In this document: piece by piece, positions 1 through 10,095 of the stretch
Position numbering within the stretch: the stretch's first letter is position 1
Layout of the letters: the number at the start of each line of letters is the position of its first letter
Assembly (NCBI GenBank): GCA_021775315.1
Contig: JAJFIC010000093.1
Coordinates: 1 to 64,000, forward strand
Length of the DNA: 64,000 nt
Reading direction: 5' to 3'
Source of the DNA: Paracoccaceae bacterium
GTDB taxonomy: Bacteria; Pseudomonadota; Alphaproteobacteria; Rhodobacterales; Rhodobacteraceae
Notes under the pieces: generated by a model
Database searches by the model: none
Told to the model about the DNA's origin: nothing
What the model saw: only the letters and a program-made list of their open reading frames with translations
Translations under genes and position numbers: made by a program

Positions 1-938
1 AGAAACATCTTTTTCCGTCTGCGCAATGCATTTGGCAGGTTTGGATTGCCCGATGTGGTGTTTGCAACCTTGATGATCCGATCAGTCAGACCCCAATGGC
101 CACGCGCCATCGCCATGTCGATCAGGCCGAAATAATACCACGGCAGCTTGCGACGACTGCGATAAAGCGTGTTGAAAATTTCCGAGGTCATATCGCCCGA
201 AACGCTAAGGCCGGTTACGTCTTTCAACACCCCGGCCCGACGCAGGAATACCACGGTTTTATGGCCGACGTAATTGGAATGCAGATGGGTGATGTTATCA
301 CCGGAGAAACGACGCGCATGCAGTTTGTCGCCCTCCATATAAGGATCATAGCACAAATAGACCCTTTTGGCGCTGCTGGTCAGGGTGGCGGCGTCCTGAT
401 ACCGGCCATCCCAGTTTTGTTTCCGCCCGCTGTTAAAGCGTTTTTCCCACGGCACCAAAGACTTTTTAAGCGTTGATTGCGGGGAATAGGCCAAAACGAT
501 GGCCCCCGGTGCCAGCCCGCAAAACGCGCAAGCGGCGTATGCGCCCATCGAGGTTCCGGTAAACACGACGTTGCGGAACCGTTTGAAAAAGCCCTGATCG
601 CGCAATTCTTCGAGGTAATCAAACAATGTATCGTCGCGATACCAGTTCGCATCAAAGGAAAGGATGCCAAGGCTCGACCAGTTGTTTTCGCCGTAAAACT
701 TGTCACCCCAGGTTTCACGCTCAAGACTTTTGTCGTTGACGGCTGACAGGTTATCAAACGCGACGACCAAGGTGTCATCGCCGCGCGCCACATGGATTGC
801 CGCAAACTTCTTGTAATTTACGTAAAATCCATGCGGTTTGGCCACATGATGGCCATCAACCTTGCCCCGACGCATTTCGACCAGCCAAGGCGGGGCCATT
901 TTACCTTCATTCGGATCCGGCTTGTCTTTATTGGCCAT
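1..938 (-). CDS. Alpha/beta-hydrolase-fold protein, C-terminus cut by window edge
   Basis: The minus-strand frame opens at ATG 938 and stays open to base 1, so at least 312 residues are present and the end lies outside the window. Around residues 124-133 a hydrophobic strand leads into G-T-S-M-G (Ser130), the GxSxG nucleophile elbow of alpha/beta hydrolases, followed by a small-residue helix. The acid and histidine cannot be assigned with confidence. I recognise no specific family and the substrate is unknown. It follows infB by 65 bp on the same strand; that gap contains a GGTGG/CCACC hairpin (976-994) without a T-run, so read-through from infB is possible. The usual downstream genes rbfA and truB are not here. 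Confidence 0.75.
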   Translation of the reverse strand, partial: MANKDKPDPNEGKMAPPWLVEMRRGKVDGHHVAKPHGFYVNYKKFAAIHVARGDDTLVVAFDNLSAVNDKSLERETWGDKFYGENNWSSLGILSFDANWYRDDTLFDYLEELRDQGFFKRFRNVVFTGTSMGAYAACAFCGLAPGAIVLAYSPQSTLKKSLVPWEKRFNSGRKQNWDGRYQDAATLTSSAKRVYLCYDPYMEGDKLHARRFSGDNITHLHSNYVGHKTVVFLRRAGVLKDVTGLSVSGDMTSEIFNTLYRSRRKLPWYYFGLIDMAMARGHWGLTDRIIKVANTTSGNPNLPNALRRRKKMF

Positions 939-1003
939 ATAATCCTTCGCAGACTAAAGCGATACTTACCCTAACGGTGGCGTTACGCACCACCTTAGAT
1001 ACA

Positions 1004-3532
1004 TCATAGGGTACGTTCAATCTCTTCAGTCTCGAAAATCTCGATCACGTCGCCTTCGCGGATGTCTTCGTAGTTTTCAAAGGCCATACCGCATTCCTGA
1101 CCGCCCTGAACTTCTTTGACCTCGTCTTTGAAGCGTTTCAGAGTTTTCAGCTTGCCTTCGTGGATCACGATACTGTCGCGCAGCAGACGCACACCAGCAG
1201 CGCGACGCGCCTGACCTTCGGTGATTGTACAACCGGCGATTTTTCCCGCACCGGTGATTTTGAACACCTCTTTGATCAATGCGTAACCGATAAAGGTTTC
1301 TTTGATCTCGGCAGACAACAAACCACTGGCGGCCTGTTTCACATCATCCACAAGGTCGTAGATGATCGAATAATACCGGATCTCGACACCCTTTTGACGG
1401 GCCGCTGCCCGTGCAGAGGCATTCGCGCGAACGTTAAAGCCGATGATCGGCGCGCCCGAGGCCTCGGCCAATGTCACGTCGCTTTCGGTGATCGCGCCAA
1501 CGCCGGAATGCAGGATGCGAACTTTGACTTCGTCATTGCCCACTTTGCCCATCGCCTGAACGATGGCTTCGGCAGAACCCTGCACGTCAGATTTCACAAG
1601 GATCGGCAACTCAGACACGTTTTGATCGGCTTTGGCTTTTGCCAGCAACTGATCCAATGTGGCACCAGCGCCTGCGGCGGCTTTCTTGTCTTTGGCCAGT
1701 TGCGCACGGTAATCGGCGATTTCGCGCGCCGTTGCCTCGTCCGCGACCACGTTCAGAACGTCGCCTGCTTCGGGTGTGCCATTCAGGCCCAGTACTTCGA
1801 CCGGGGTGGATGGCCCGGCCTCTTCAGTACGAGCGCCCTGATCATCAACCAATGCACGTACCCGGCCCCATTGTTCGCCAACAACAAAGATATCGCCCTT
1901 TTTCAGGGTGCCCTTTTGAACCAGAACCGTGGCAACCGGGCCGCGACCTGTATCCAACTGAGCCTCGATAACAGCGCCTTCGGCGGCGCGGTTTGGATTG
2001 GCTTTCAATTCCAGCAGTTCGGCCTGCAAAACGATGTTATCCAGCAGCGTGTCCAAACCTTGGCCCGTCAGGGCGGAAACTTCGACATCCAGCACATCGC
2101 CCGACATCTGTTCAACCACGACTTCGTGTTGCAGCAGTTCGGTGCGCACCTTGTTCACATCGGCGCCGGGGCGGTCGATTTTGTTGATCGCAACGATCAT
2201 CGGAACACCGGCGGCCTTAGCGTGGGCAATCGCCTCGATCGTTTGGGGCATGACGCTGTCGTCAGCGGCAACCACCAGAATAACGATATCCGTTACTTGT
2301 GCGCCGCGGGCCCGCATTGATGTAAACGCCGCGTGACCGGGCGTATCAAGGAAGGTCAGCAAAGTGCCGCTTTCTGTGACGATCTGATAGGCACCGATAT
2401 GCTGGGTGATGCCACCGGCCTCGCCCGACACAACGTTGGTTTTCCGCAAAGCATCCAGCAGCGAGGTTTTGCCGTGGTCGACATGGCCCATAATGGTGAT
2501 GACCGGCGCACGTGGCAACAGATCGACGGTTTCGTCCTGTACCTGCGCAATCGCGTCTTCGACATCAGCGTCAGAAACGCGCACAACTTTGTGGCCGAAT
2601 TCTTCGACAACCAGTTCAGCGGTATCCGCATCAATTGTCTGGTTCTGTGTGGCCATGATGCCGTTTTGCATCAAAGTTTTCACCACAGCAGCAACACGTT
2701 CAGCCATACGGTTTGCAAGTTCCTGAACCGTGATCGCCTCGGGTACCTGCACGTCGCGCACAACTTTTTCACGCTCGCCAGTATCGCCCATCATCTTGCG
2801 ACGTTCGCGTTCCTGTGCGCGTTTCATCGCAGCCATCGAGCGTTGACGGCCACCTTCGCGGCCTGAAAGGGCCTGATTGATCGTCAGCTTGCCGGTGCGG
2901 CGGCGATCGTCGCCACCTTTGGCGCGTGTTGGTTTCTTTGCGTCTTCGCGCCGGTCGGGCAGTTTTTTGGCCGGGGCTTGCCGGGTTGGGGCGGGGCGGC
3001 TGCCGTCTTCGGGCGGTGGGGGTGGCGCGTCGGCGGCCGGATCGGCCGTGACATCGACAACGGGTTTTTCTTTGGCGGCCTTTGCCTCTTCGGCGGCACG
3101 CTTTTCTTCTTCAAGCTTGGCGTTTGCGCGTACTTCGCGCTCGACAATCTCACGTTCTTTTGCATCTTTTTCGGCGCGGCGTTCTTCGCGTTCTTCTTCA
3201 CGCTTGCGGGAGTCAGCGTCACGCTTTGCGGCTTCAACAACTTCGCGTTCTTTGGCTGCCTTCAGGGCTGCCAGACGGCGTTCCATTTCGGTGTCGGTAA
3301 TTCCGGCCGGGCGTTTAGATGGCGCGGCGTTGGCACGGTTCGCGGCAGCAGAAACCGCCCCAGGTGCTGCCGAGGTGGTTGCACCGGGTTTTGGCACAAC
3401 AATCCGCTTACGCTTTTTCTCGACGACGACGGATTTTGTCCGGCCGTGGGAAAAACTTTGGCGTACATGACTCCGATCACCGCCACTGCGAAGGCCGAGG
3501 GGTTTGCCGGAATTATTGTCGTTATCGCTCAT
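1004..3532 (-). CDS. infB: Translation initiation factor IF-2
   Basis: IF-2 is the GTPase that brings fMet-tRNA to the 30S subunit and promotes 70S joining. At 842 residues it is a normal alphaproteobacterial length. Residues 1-40 form the basic IF2 N-terminal element, about 80-250 is a long charged, probably coiled linker rich in Glu, Lys and Arg with a proline stretch, and the GTPase domain starts near 340: G1 G-H-V-D-H-G-K-T at 349-356, G3 D-T-P-G-H at 396-400 and G4 N-K-I-D at 450-453. The rest covers the beta-barrel and C-terminal fMet-tRNA binding domains. The start overlaps the ylxR stop by 4 bases (ATGA), implying translational coupling in the rimP-nusA-ylxR-infB operon. Confidence 0.98.
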   Translation of the reverse strand: MSDNDNNSGKPLGLRSGGDRSHVRQSFSHGRTKSVVVEKKRKRIVVPKPGATTSAAPGAVSAAANRANAAPSKRPAGITDTEMERRLAALKAAKEREVVEAAKRDADSRKREEEREERRAEKDAKEREIVEREVRANAKLEEEKRAAEEAKAAKEKPVVDVTADPAADAPPPPPEDGSRPAPTRQAPAKKLPDRREDAKKPTRAKGGDDRRRTGKLTINQALSGREGGRQRSMAAMKRAQERERRKMMGDTGEREKVVRDVQVPEAITVQELANRMAERVAAVVKTLMQNGIMATQNQTIDADTAELVVEEFGHKVVRVSDADVEDAIAQVQDETVDLLPRAPVITIMGHVDHGKTSLLDALRKTNVVSGEAGGITQHIGAYQIVTESGTLLTFLDTPGHAAFTSMRARGAQVTDIVILVVAADDSVMPQTIEAIAHAKAAGVPMIVAINKIDRPGADVNKVRTELLQHEVVVEQMSGDVLDVEVSALTGQGLDTLLDNIVLQAELLELKANPNRAAEGAVIEAQLDTGRGPVATVLVQKGTLKKGDIFVVGEQWGRVRALVDDQGARTEEAGPSTPVEVLGLNGTPEAGDVLNVVADEATAREIADYRAQLAKDKKAAAGAGATLDQLLAKAKADQNVSELPILVKSDVQGSAEAIVQAMGKVGNDEVKVRILHSGVGAITESDVTLAEASGAPIIGFNVRANASARAAARQKGVEIRYYSIIYDLVDDVKQAASGLLSAEIKETFIGYALIKEVFKITGAGKIAGCTITEGQARRAAGVRLLRDSIVIHEGKLKTLKRFKDEVKEVQGGQECGMAFENYEDIREGDVIEIFETEEIERTL

Positions 3533-4167
3533 TCGTCTTTAACACCTTCTTTTGCCCCAATTGGGGCAGGTCCATTGCGGACGCCTGCAAGTCTTGCGGC
3601 TTCCTCTACTATACGTCTTTGCAGTCCGCCAGCGGCAAGCGCGGCATGTATCACATTTTCCCGACCGAATGCCAAACCCAATTCGTGGCCAAACAAGCAG
3701 GAAATAAGGGACTTTTCCCCTTTTGGAGGGCGAATTTTGCCCTTTTGTGCTTCTGAACCGTCGCGGGCCTGTAGCAGAACAGCAACGGAACCGGTAACGA
3801 CGGCGTCCTTAACCTTTTCAAAACCAGTTATCGCATCGCCGCTTTTACGGGCCAGAGACAACAGGTTAACAACACGTCGGGTCAGGAGCTGTTCGACGTC
3901 TACCACAAGTGCAGCGGGGGTTTGAACCGCTTGTTTTGCTGCTCGCGCAAACAGCTTTTTGTTGACCGCCTTGTCCAGCGCAGCGCGATCTGCGGTGATC
4001 CAGATGCCGCGACCCGGCAGTTTACCTGCAATGTCGACGGCAATCTGATTGTCAGGGCCGACAACAAAACGGATCAGGCCGGACTTTGGCTGAACCTCGC
4101 CAGTGACGATGCACCGGCGCTCTGCCTCAACCTTTGTTTTTGTCCGACCGCCGCGTGTCACGGGCAA
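3529..4167 (-). CDS. ylxR: YlxR-family RNA-binding protein (DUF448) with L7Ae-like C-terminal half
   Basis: Residues about 15-95 carry the YlxR/DUF448 signature: R-R-C-I-V-T-G near residue 17 and L-P-G-R-G-I-W-I near residue 50. Residues about 95-200 resemble the ribosomal L7Ae/L30e-like RNA-binding fold often fused to YlxR in alphaproteobacteria. The protein is small and basic and is expected to bind RNA; its exact role in the nusA-infB operon is unsettled in the literature. It lies 18 bp after nusA and overlaps infB by 4 bases. Length (212 residues) fits the two-domain version. Confidence 0.9.
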   Translation of the reverse strand: MPVTRGGRTKTKVEAERRCIVTGEVQPKSGLIRFVVGPDNQIAVDIAGKLPGRGIWITADRAALDKAVNKKLFARAAKQAVQTPAALVVDVEQLLTRRVVNLLSLARKSGDAITGFEKVKDAVVTGSVAVLLQARDGSEAQKGKIRPPKGEKSLISCLFGHELGLAFGRENVIHAALAAGGLQRRIVEEAARLAGVRNGPAPIGAKEGVKDE

Positions 4168-4185
4168 GTTCCGAAGCCTGAAGAA

Positions 4186-5802
4186 TCAGGCCTCGGTCCC
4201 TTCTGGAGTTTCCGCAGCTTCTTCGTCTTCCTCTTCTTCGACGACCAGATCGGCAGGGTCGACCCAGCCAAGTTGGATCCGGGCGGTCATAATCAGGTTT
4301 TGGGCCTCTTCCAGTGACATGTCGAACTTTTCAAGCAAGCCATCGTCTTTGACGCGCTCTCCGTCAACCGTGGTGAAACCACCGGCCAGTTCCCAGTCGG
4401 CACAGGTTGCGAAATCTTCCAGCGTTTTCACGTTGTCTTCGGCAAGCGCGACAAACATTTCCGGGGTCAGCCCTTCGAAATCGAACAGGCTTTGTTCAAC
4501 ACCCAGTTCGCGGGCCTTATCAATCGCTGCTGCGTGCAGCTTTTCAAGGCATTCACGGGCGCGGGTCTGCAATTCAAGCGCGGTGTCTTCGTCAAAGCCG
4601 TCAATCACCTGCAATTCGGTGATTTCGACATAGGCGACTTCTTCCAACGAGGCGAAACCTTCGGACACCAGCAACTGCGCGACCATTTCATCCACATCAA
4701 GCGCATCCATGAACAGCTTGCTGCGTTCGGCGAATTCGGCCTGACGGCGTTCGCTTTCTTCGCTTTCGGTCATGATGTCGATGTCAAAGCCAGTCAGCTG
4801 ACTGGCCAGACGCACGTTTTGACCACGGCGGCCAATTGCCAGCGAAAGCTGATCATCTGGCACAACAACTTCGATCCGTTCTGCGTCTTCGTCCAGAACC
4901 ACCTTGGAAACCTCGGCAGGCTGCAACGCGTTGACCAGGAATGTTGGTGCATCGTCATTCCAGGGAATGATGTCGATTTTTTCGCCCTGCAATTCGTTGA
5001 CAACGGCCTGAACGCGGCTGCCGCGCATACCAACACAAGCGCCAACCGGGTCGATGGAATTGTCATAGGAAATAACGCCGATCTTGGCGCGCGAACCGGG
5101 GTCACGCGCGACTGCCTTGATCTCGATAATGCCATCGTAAATTTCAGGCACTTCCATTTTAAACAACTCGGCCATGAATTCCGGCGCTGTGCGGCTAAGG
5201 AAAATCTGTGGGCCACGGGTTTCTTCGCGGACTTCGCGGATATAGGCGCGAACCCGGTCACCGGTGCGAAAGCCTTCGCGGTTGACCAACTGGTCGCGGC
5301 GCAAGATTGCCTCGCCCCGGCCAACATCGACGATGACGTTGCCATATTCGACCCGCTTGACCAGACCATTGATGATCTCGCCGACGCGATCTTTGAATTC
5401 GTCGAATTGACGGGCGCGTTCAGCCTCGCGGACTTTTTGCAAAATAACCTGTTTGGCCGATTGGGCGGCGATCCGGCCAAAATCCATTGGCGGCAGTTCG
5501 TCAACGACCGTGTCACCGACCGCTGGCTCGTCCAGATGCGCCTTGGCGTCCGCGACTGACATTTCGGTGAAATGGTTTTCAACTTCTTCGACCACATGAC
5601 GCACGCGGGTCATCATCAATTCGCCCGATTTGCGATCGATAACGGCCCGGATGTCCAGCTCGGCCCCATAACGGGACTTGGCGGCAGTGGCCATGGATTC
5701 TTCCATCGCTTCGATCACCAGACTCGGGTCGATCAGTTTTTCCCGCGCAACCGCATCCGCGATTTGCAAAAGCTCCAGCCTGTTGGCACTGGTTATGCTC
5801 AT
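4186..5802 (-). CDS. nusA: Transcription termination/antitermination factor NusA
   Basis: NusA binds RNA polymerase and nascent RNA and modulates pausing, termination and antitermination. Domain order is canonical: an N-terminal polymerase-binding domain (about 1-130), an S1 domain (about 135-200, beginning [10 protein letters not shown]), two KH domains with G-M-R-G-S-R and I-G-R-R-G-Q-N loops, and C-terminal helix-hairpin-helix repeats after about residue 350. It ends in an acidic tail rich in Glu. At 538 residues it is the long proteobacterial form. Its start overlaps the rimP stop by 4 bases (5799-5802). Confidence 0.98.
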   Translation of the reverse strand: MSITSANRLELLQIADAVAREKLIDPSLVIEAMEESMATAAKSRYGAELDIRAVIDRKSGELMMTRVRHVVEEVENHFTEMSVADAKAHLDEPAVGDTVVDELPPMDFGRIAAQSAKQVILQKVREAERARQFDEFKDRVGEIINGLVKRVEYGNVIVDVGRGEAILRRDQLVNREGFRTGDRVRAYIREVREETRGPQIFLSRTAPEFMAELFKMEVPEIYDGIIEIKAVARDPGSRAKIGVISYDNSIDPVGACVGMRGSRVQAVVNELQGEKIDIIPWNDDAPTFLVNALQPAEVSKVVLDEDAERIEVVVPDDQLSLAIGRRGQNVRLASQLTGFDIDIMTESEESERRQAEFAERSKLFMDALDVDEMVAQLLVSEGFASLEEVAYVEITELQVIDGFDEDTALELQTRARECLEKLHAAAIDKARELGVEQSLFDFEGLTPEMFVALAEDNVKTLEDFATCADWELAGGFTTVDGERVKDDGLLEKFDMSLEEAQNLIMTARIQLGWVDPADLVVEEEEDEEAAETPEGTEA

Positions 5803-6374
5803 GTCAGTTCTTCCTTCGGGTTTTCTTCGGTTTCTATGTCGTCAAAATCGCCTTCGTCAAAACCGGCATCTTTGCGGGCTTTCAACATTTCAGCAATCAG
5901 TTCATCAGTCAGCACCAGCTTAGCGTCTATCAGCCAGTCAAATTGCAATCCAATCGTGCCCTCGGCGATTTCGATCAGAACTTCGGTGCCTTCGGTTCCG
6001 CGCAACGGACCTTTGAACCGGCGGCGGCCATCAATAAGGCCGTCCGTTTCCAGTTTGGCCTCGTAGCCGTTCCAGGCATCGAAATCCTTGAGCCGGGTCA
6101 AAGGCCGGTCGATACCGGGCGATGAAACCTCAAGCGTATATTCACCCTCGATCGGGTCCTCGACATCCAGAACCGCCGACACCGCGCTTGAGATTTTTGC
6201 GCAATCGTCAACCTCGATGCCGCCTTCGGGTCTTTCCGCCATGATCTGAAGCGTGGCGTGTTTGCCCGACATCAGACGCAGGCGCACCAGTTCAAATCCC
6301 ATGCCTTCGATCAAAGGCTGGACGATGCTGGCCAGACGTTTGTCTATTGCTGCGTTGGCAATCAGGTCTGTCAT
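5799..6374 (-). CDS. rimP: Ribosome maturation factor RimP
   Basis: RimP assists late maturation of the 30S subunit. The 191-residue protein shows the N-terminal alpha/beta domain with G-M-E-L/F-V-R-like residues near 25-32 (here [10 protein letters not shown]) and the typical [12 protein letters not shown] block near residue 82, followed by a C-terminal SH3-like barrel and an acidic tail. It is the first gene of the rimP-nusA-ylxR-infB operon. The upstream gap holds the terminator of the preceding gene, so a promoter for this operon should lie in about 6375-6415. Confidence 0.97.
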   Translation of the reverse strand: MTDLIANAAIDKRLASIVQPLIEGMGFELVRLRLMSGKHATLQIMAERPEGGIEVDDCAKISSAVSAVLDVEDPIEGEYTLEVSSPGIDRPLTRLKDFDAWNGYEAKLETDGLIDGRRRFKGPLRGTEGTEVLIEIAEGTIGLQFDWLIDAKLVLTDELIAEMLKARKDAGFDEGDFDDIETEENPKEELT

Positions 6375-6415
6375 TGTTCTCTCTGGTTATTCAGGCAGGT
6401 TCATCGGGGCGGGCA

Positions 6416-6440
6416 CAAAAAAACGGGCGCGCGGCCCGTT
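6416..6440 (-). terminator. Rho-independent terminator of the PLP dehydratase transcript
   Basis: Read on the minus strand, ACGGGC - CGCGC - GCCCGT forms a 6-bp stem (6423-6439) followed by seven T (plus-strand A-run 6417-6423). It lies about 100 bp after the dehydratase stop and just before rimP, so it insulates the rimP-infB operon from upstream transcription. Confidence 0.8.
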
Positions 6441-6536
6441 GGAAATCCCGGTGGAAGGCTGGGGGTGGAAGCCAGTCTTGCCGCTGTTGAGGTGGATATA
6501 GGGGAGTCGCGCGGGGATGGCAAGGGCTTTGCCGAC

Positions 6537-7517
6537 TCAGGTATCGGCACCGCCTAATATCCGCGCAAAAGTGGCGACGTCGATATTGCCGCCGGAAATT
6601 ACCGGCACCACGGTTTGCCCGGCAAAAGACGGATGCAATGCGGCCGCCAGCGCCACGGCCCCCGCGCCCTCGGCCACGATATGGGCGCGGCTTGCCAGAA
6701 TACGCAACGCCTGCGCCGCTTGCGCATGGCTGACAACCACAACGTCATCGACAAGTTGATCCAGCAGCGGCCACATTTCGGGCAATACCCCGGTCGATCC
6801 GATGCCATCAATCCAACTGGCCCCGCGTTTCACCGTAACCGGATGGCCTGCCTTTCGGGCGGCTGTCAGGGGGGCTGAGCTTTCGATTTCGCAAGCCACA
6901 ATCCTGACCTTTCGCCCGCCAACCCGCCCTGCAGCCCGCAACGCCAACGCAATGCCGGAAATCATGCCCCCGCCACCAAGCGGCACAAGCACCGTGTCAA
7001 CATCCGGCACCTGCCGGGCGATTTCCAGACCGATGCCGCCATTGCCGATAATCACCGCCAATTCTGCTACCGGATGCACAAAGAACCCGGGCCTGCCAGC
7101 GTCGCGCGTCATAATAACCTGCCACCAGTCGCTGAACGACACGGTTTCAATCGTAGCGCCGAGGTCCTGCAACGCCGCAATCTTGACCTTGGCCGAGGTG
7201 TCCGGGACAACCACATGTACCGGCAACCCCCGCGCCTTAGCGGCCAGCGCGATGCCTTGTCCAAAATTTCCAGCACTGGCGGTGATCACACCCTTGGCCA
7301 GCTCTGCCTTTGGGGCGACAGCCAGCGCATTCGCCGCGGCGCGGATTTTGAAAGACCCAAGCGGTTGCAGACATTCCGCCTTTAGAAACAATTTCCGATC
7401 AGGCAGGGCCAATGGCAGGGCAGGCGTTACGATCGCATCATTGGCGACCCGATCAGCAACTGCCTGAAAGTCAGCCAAGGACGTCGCAAAAGCCGCTGTT
7501 GCAAGATCACGATCCAT
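6537..7517 (-). CDS. PLP-dependent threonine/serine dehydratase-like enzyme
   Basis: This is a fold-type II PLP enzyme of the serine/threonine dehydratase family, 326 residues, the length of catabolic dehydratases lacking a regulatory ACT domain. The PLP lysine lies in G-S-F-K-I-R-A-A near residue 56. S-A-G-N-F-G-Q (near 84) is the substrate-binding loop and G-G-G-G-M-I-S-G (near 180) the phosphate-binding loop. Such enzymes deaminate threonine or serine to 2-oxo acids, but related proteins are serine racemases or hydroxyaspartate dehydratases, so the substrate is inferred only at family level. It overlaps the upstream DUF1801 gene by 11 bases and ends before a strong terminator. Confidence 0.88.
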   Translation of the reverse strand: MDRDLATAAFATSLADFQAVADRVANDAIVTPALPLALPDRKLFLKAECLQPLGSFKIRAAANALAVAPKAELAKGVITASAGNFGQGIALAAKARGLPVHVVVPDTSAKVKIAALQDLGATIETVSFSDWWQVIMTRDAGRPGFFVHPVAELAVIIGNGGIGLEIARQVPDVDTVLVPLGGGGMISGIALALRAAGRVGGRKVRIVACEIESSAPLTAARKAGHPVTVKRGASWIDGIGSTGVLPEMWPLLDQLVDDVVVVSHAQAAQALRILASRAHIVAEGAGAVALAAALHPSFAGQTVVPVISGGNIDVATFARILGGADT

Positions 7518-7926
7518 ATTTATCCCGCATTACTTTGACACTATCGGCCACAATAGTTTCTAGCACCGCCATATCAATATTTGACAGTCGCGTAATATAG
7601 AGACAGGAAACCGAGTGTTTGTGTTTGCCCAGACGCGCCAAATGGTCCGCATATTTCCTAAAGCCCGGCACGATATATATCGTAAGCGCCGCTTTGCGCG
7701 GTGAAAGCCCGGTCATCATAAAGGAATGTTCCGACCCGTCGGCGCGTTTGTATGTGTAGCGATCAAAGCCGATTATGCTGTCCCCCCACATCTGTGGCGC
7801 GCATCCGGTAATCCTGGCCATCATCGCAACAATTTGCCTTGCATCTGTGGCGCGGCGCTGATTTTCGACACAATTGAGAAAGACATCTACATCCGCGTTA
7901 GTGGCGATTGTTTTCATATCAGACAC
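7507..7926 (-). CDS. DUF1801 domain protein
   Basis: The 139-residue protein matches the DUF1801 (YdhG-like) pattern: an N-terminal helix, A-D-A-R-Q-I near residue 29, then M-W-G-D-S-I-I-G-F-D-R-Y-T-Y near 47 and a L-G-K-H-K stretch near 97. No catalytic function is established for the family. It overlaps the dehydratase start by 11 bases, so the two are probably co-transcribed. It diverges from the LysR gene across a 196-bp intergenic region. Confidence 0.85.
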   Translation of the reverse strand: MSDMKTIATNADVDVFLNCVENQRRATDARQIVAMMARITGCAPQMWGDSIIGFDRYTYKRADGSEHSFMMTGLSPRKAALTIYIVPGFRKYADHLARLGKHKHSVSCLYITRLSNIDMAVLETIVADSVKVMRDKYGS

Positions 7927-8122
7927 TGAAAACCCCTTATTCCTAACACAAAGTCACGTTATTAGAGGGTATCGTCGCCAATCCGTCAACTGACATGGTT
8001 AACTTGTTTCCGTTGACACAACAGTGACCCAAAATGACCTTCAATTGTCTGGTTGTTTCCAAATTCACGCCTAATTCGAAGCGCAACCTGTGTTCAGTTC
8101 CGAGTTATAGAGGGTATGAAAA

Positions 8123-9028
8123 ATGGACCGACTAACAGAAATGGAAGCGTTCGCCAGTGTGGTAGATCAGGGGGGGTTTACTGACGCGGCTCGTAAGATG
8201 GGTATCTCAAAATCAGCGGTCTCCAAGCATGTTTCGTCGCTTGAAAGTCGTCTGGGTGCAAGATTGCTTAACCGTACAACACGCCGCGTCAGCCCGACAG
8301 AAATCGGACTGGCCTATTATGACAAGGCCCGACGGGTTTTAAATGATGCAGGCGAAGCTGACGCCATGGTCACGTCAATGCAGGCCGCCCCAAGCGGGTC
8401 TTTGCGATTGTCGGCGGCCAATGATTTTGGCGTCAATCATATCTCATATGCGCTGGGCGCGTTTTTGCACCAATATCCCGAAATCAACGTCAACCTCGTG
8501 TTGAACAACCGATATGTCGAACTGATTTCCGAGGGTTTCGATCTGGCAATTCGCATTGGTGAAATGGAAGACAGCACCTTGCGGGCCCGTAAACTGACCG
8601 AGGCGAATATGAAAATGGTCGGGGCACCGGAATATTTTGAGAAACATGGCAGGCCAAGTCGGATCGACGATCTGAACGACCATATGCTGTTGCACTATTC
8701 AAACCAGTCCAGCGGCAATGTCTGGAAACTGACCTCGCCAACAGGTGAAACACGTCAGATCCGAACAACCGGTTGCCTGACGGTGAATGATGGGCAATCC
8801 TTGCTGACAGCGGCGGCGGCCGGACTTGGCATCGCTTACCTGCCAAGCTTTCTGTATCACGAAAAACTGGAATTGGGCTTGCTGGAAGAGGCAATGCCAG
8901 AACTTCCGATTGAACGTCGCGGTATTTATGCGGTTTATCCGCCGGGCCGTTACACGCAGCCAAAGCTGCGCGCGTTCATCGACTTTCTGGTCGAGCATTT
9001 CAAACACAAAGGCCCCGAAGAATGGTGA
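8123..9028 (+). CDS. LysR-family transcriptional regulator
   Basis: A full-length (301 residues) LysR regulator. The N-terminal winged helix-turn-helix (about 1-60) contains G-G-F-T-D-A-A-R-K-M-G-I-S-K-S-A-V-S-K-H, the usual recognition region, followed by the linker helix and a type 2 periplasmic-binding-like effector domain (about 90-295). The start ATG is preceded by AGAGGG at 8 bases. It is divergent from the DUF1801-dehydratase pair, the usual arrangement when a LysR protein controls its neighbour, so that operon is the first candidate target. Effector unknown. Confidence 0.93.
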   Translation: MDRLTEMEAFASVVDQGGFTDAARKMGISKSAVSKHVSSLESRLGARLLNRTTRRVSPTEIGLAYYDKARRVLNDAGEADAMVTSMQAAPSGSLRLSAANDFGVNHISYALGAFLHQYPEINVNLVLNNRYVELISEGFDLAIRIGEMEDSTLRARKLTEANMKMVGAPEYFEKHGRPSRIDDLNDHMLLHYSNQSSGNVWKLTSPTGETRQIRTTGCLTVNDGQSLLTAAAAGLGIAYLPSFLYHEKLELGLLEEAMPELPIERRGIYAVYPPGRYTQPKLRAFIDFLVEHFKHKGPEEW

Positions 9029-9073
9029 GCCACCAAAATTAGGCGCATCCAGAAATAGGTGCGGAAAGGGTTC

Positions 9074-9110
9074 GGTCAGCGCAATGTCGCTGCCGGGCCT
9101 TTTCTTTTGC
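9074..9110 (+). terminator. Possible weak terminator after the LysR gene
   Basis: GG-CAGCG / CGCTGCC pair around a 6-base loop with one bulged T, followed by a T-rich stretch CCTTTTCTTTT. It lies 45 bp downstream of the LysR stop on the same strand. The bulge and interrupted T-run make it a weaker candidate than the others in this window. Confidence 0.4.
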
Positions 9111-9147
9111 CTGATCGGAAATTGAGATGGTGTTTGGGCTACCGTGC

Positions 9148-10095
9148 TTATTCGACCGTGGTCAACACAACTTCGACCCGGCGGTTTTGATCGCGCCCTT
9201 CGTCGGTGGCGTTGGTCGCACGCGGCGACAGATAGCCAACACCTTCGGCGGATAGTTGCGCAGGGTCGACGCCATAAGCCTCGACCAATTGGCGCATAAC
9301 CGAATCGGCCCGTTTGCGGGATAAGGCAACATTGCCCTCTAACGATCCTGACGCATCTGTATGGCCGACCAGTACAACGGTTTTGCTGCTGTCAGCGGCC
9401 AACAACGCGGCAAGTTCCTGCAAAGATTCTGTCGTGTCGCCATTAAGGTCTGAAGACCCTTTCAGGAATTCCAGCCCGTCCAGAACGACCGCGCCCTTGG
9501 TGCTAAGCCGCACGCCAAGATCCTGTTCTTCGACCTCAGCAATCGCAGCCTCGGGTTGCTTGGTTGATTGCGTGACCTCGGTCGCGCCAACAAGTTCGGC
9601 ACCAACCTTGGTCACCTGGATATAGCCGCGATCGGGGCTTTTGCTGACCAGCAAGCCAATGAATTCTTCCTTGCCATTTATCATCTTAGACGCTGATAAA
9701 TAACGAAAATCGCCCAGATCGACATGCATTTCCGGTTCATCCACGACATCCGCTTCAAACCGGAAATCAAACCCGCCACAGGCGCGGGTTTCGCATTCAA
9801 ACATCACCGTGTACCCGGTTTCAACCAACTGGGCGCGCAATGGCTGCAACAGCCCAAGGGTTTCGGCCTTGGTGTTTGGGGTTTTCCAGACCTGACGCAA
9901 TGCCGGGCCTTCCACGTCAGCCGTGTCGATCTTGCCGGCGGCATAAGGGCCAACGGGCAATTGCACGATTGAACTGGGGCTTAACGCCTCAAACCCCTGA
10001 ACGGAACCTTCGGGGAATTGCAATGCTTCCTCAGCGGCCGCAAGGAACGGCGCCGCAGAAGCCATAAGGCTGAATATGAGCGAACGTGTCATCAT
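9148..10095 (-). CDS. Exported OmpA-family protein
   Basis: A cleavable signal peptide (about residues 1-21, ending A-A-A-E) is followed by a family-unknown domain (about 30-190) with two cysteines (C-E-T-R-A-C-G) that may form a disulfide, and an OmpA-like peptidoglycan-binding domain (about 205-315) with V-G-H-T-D-A-S-G-S and N-R-R-V-E-V. It should sit in the periplasm bound to peptidoglycan. No beta-barrel segment is obvious, so it is not a classical OmpA porin. It is the last gene of a minus-strand operon and overlaps the AhpD-like gene by 4 bases. Confidence 0.87.
   Translation of the reverse strand: MMTRSLIFSLMASAAPFLAAAEEALQFPEGSVQGFEALSPSSIVQLPVGPYAAGKIDTADVEGPALRQVWKTPNTKAETLGLLQPLRAQLVETGYTVMFECETRACGGFDFRFEADVVDEPEMHVDLGDFRYLSASKMINGKEEFIGLLVSKSPDRGYIQVTKVGAELVGATEVTQSTKQPEAAIAEVEEQDLGVRLSTKGAVVLDGLEFLKGSSDLNGDTTESLQELAALLAADSSKTVVLVGHTDASGSLEGNVALSRKRADSVMRQLVEAYGVDPAQLSAEGVGYLSPRATNATDEGRDQNRRVEVVLTTVE

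Noticed and set aside
1160-2320. 386-residue open frame on the plus strand opposite infB
   Set aside because: It mirrors infB, a certain gene, has no family-like motifs and no ribosome-binding site; long antisense frames are expected in GC-rich coding DNA.
4492-5559. 355-residue open frame opposite nusA
   Set aside because: Same explanation: composition is the mirror of nusA codons and no recognisable motif is present.
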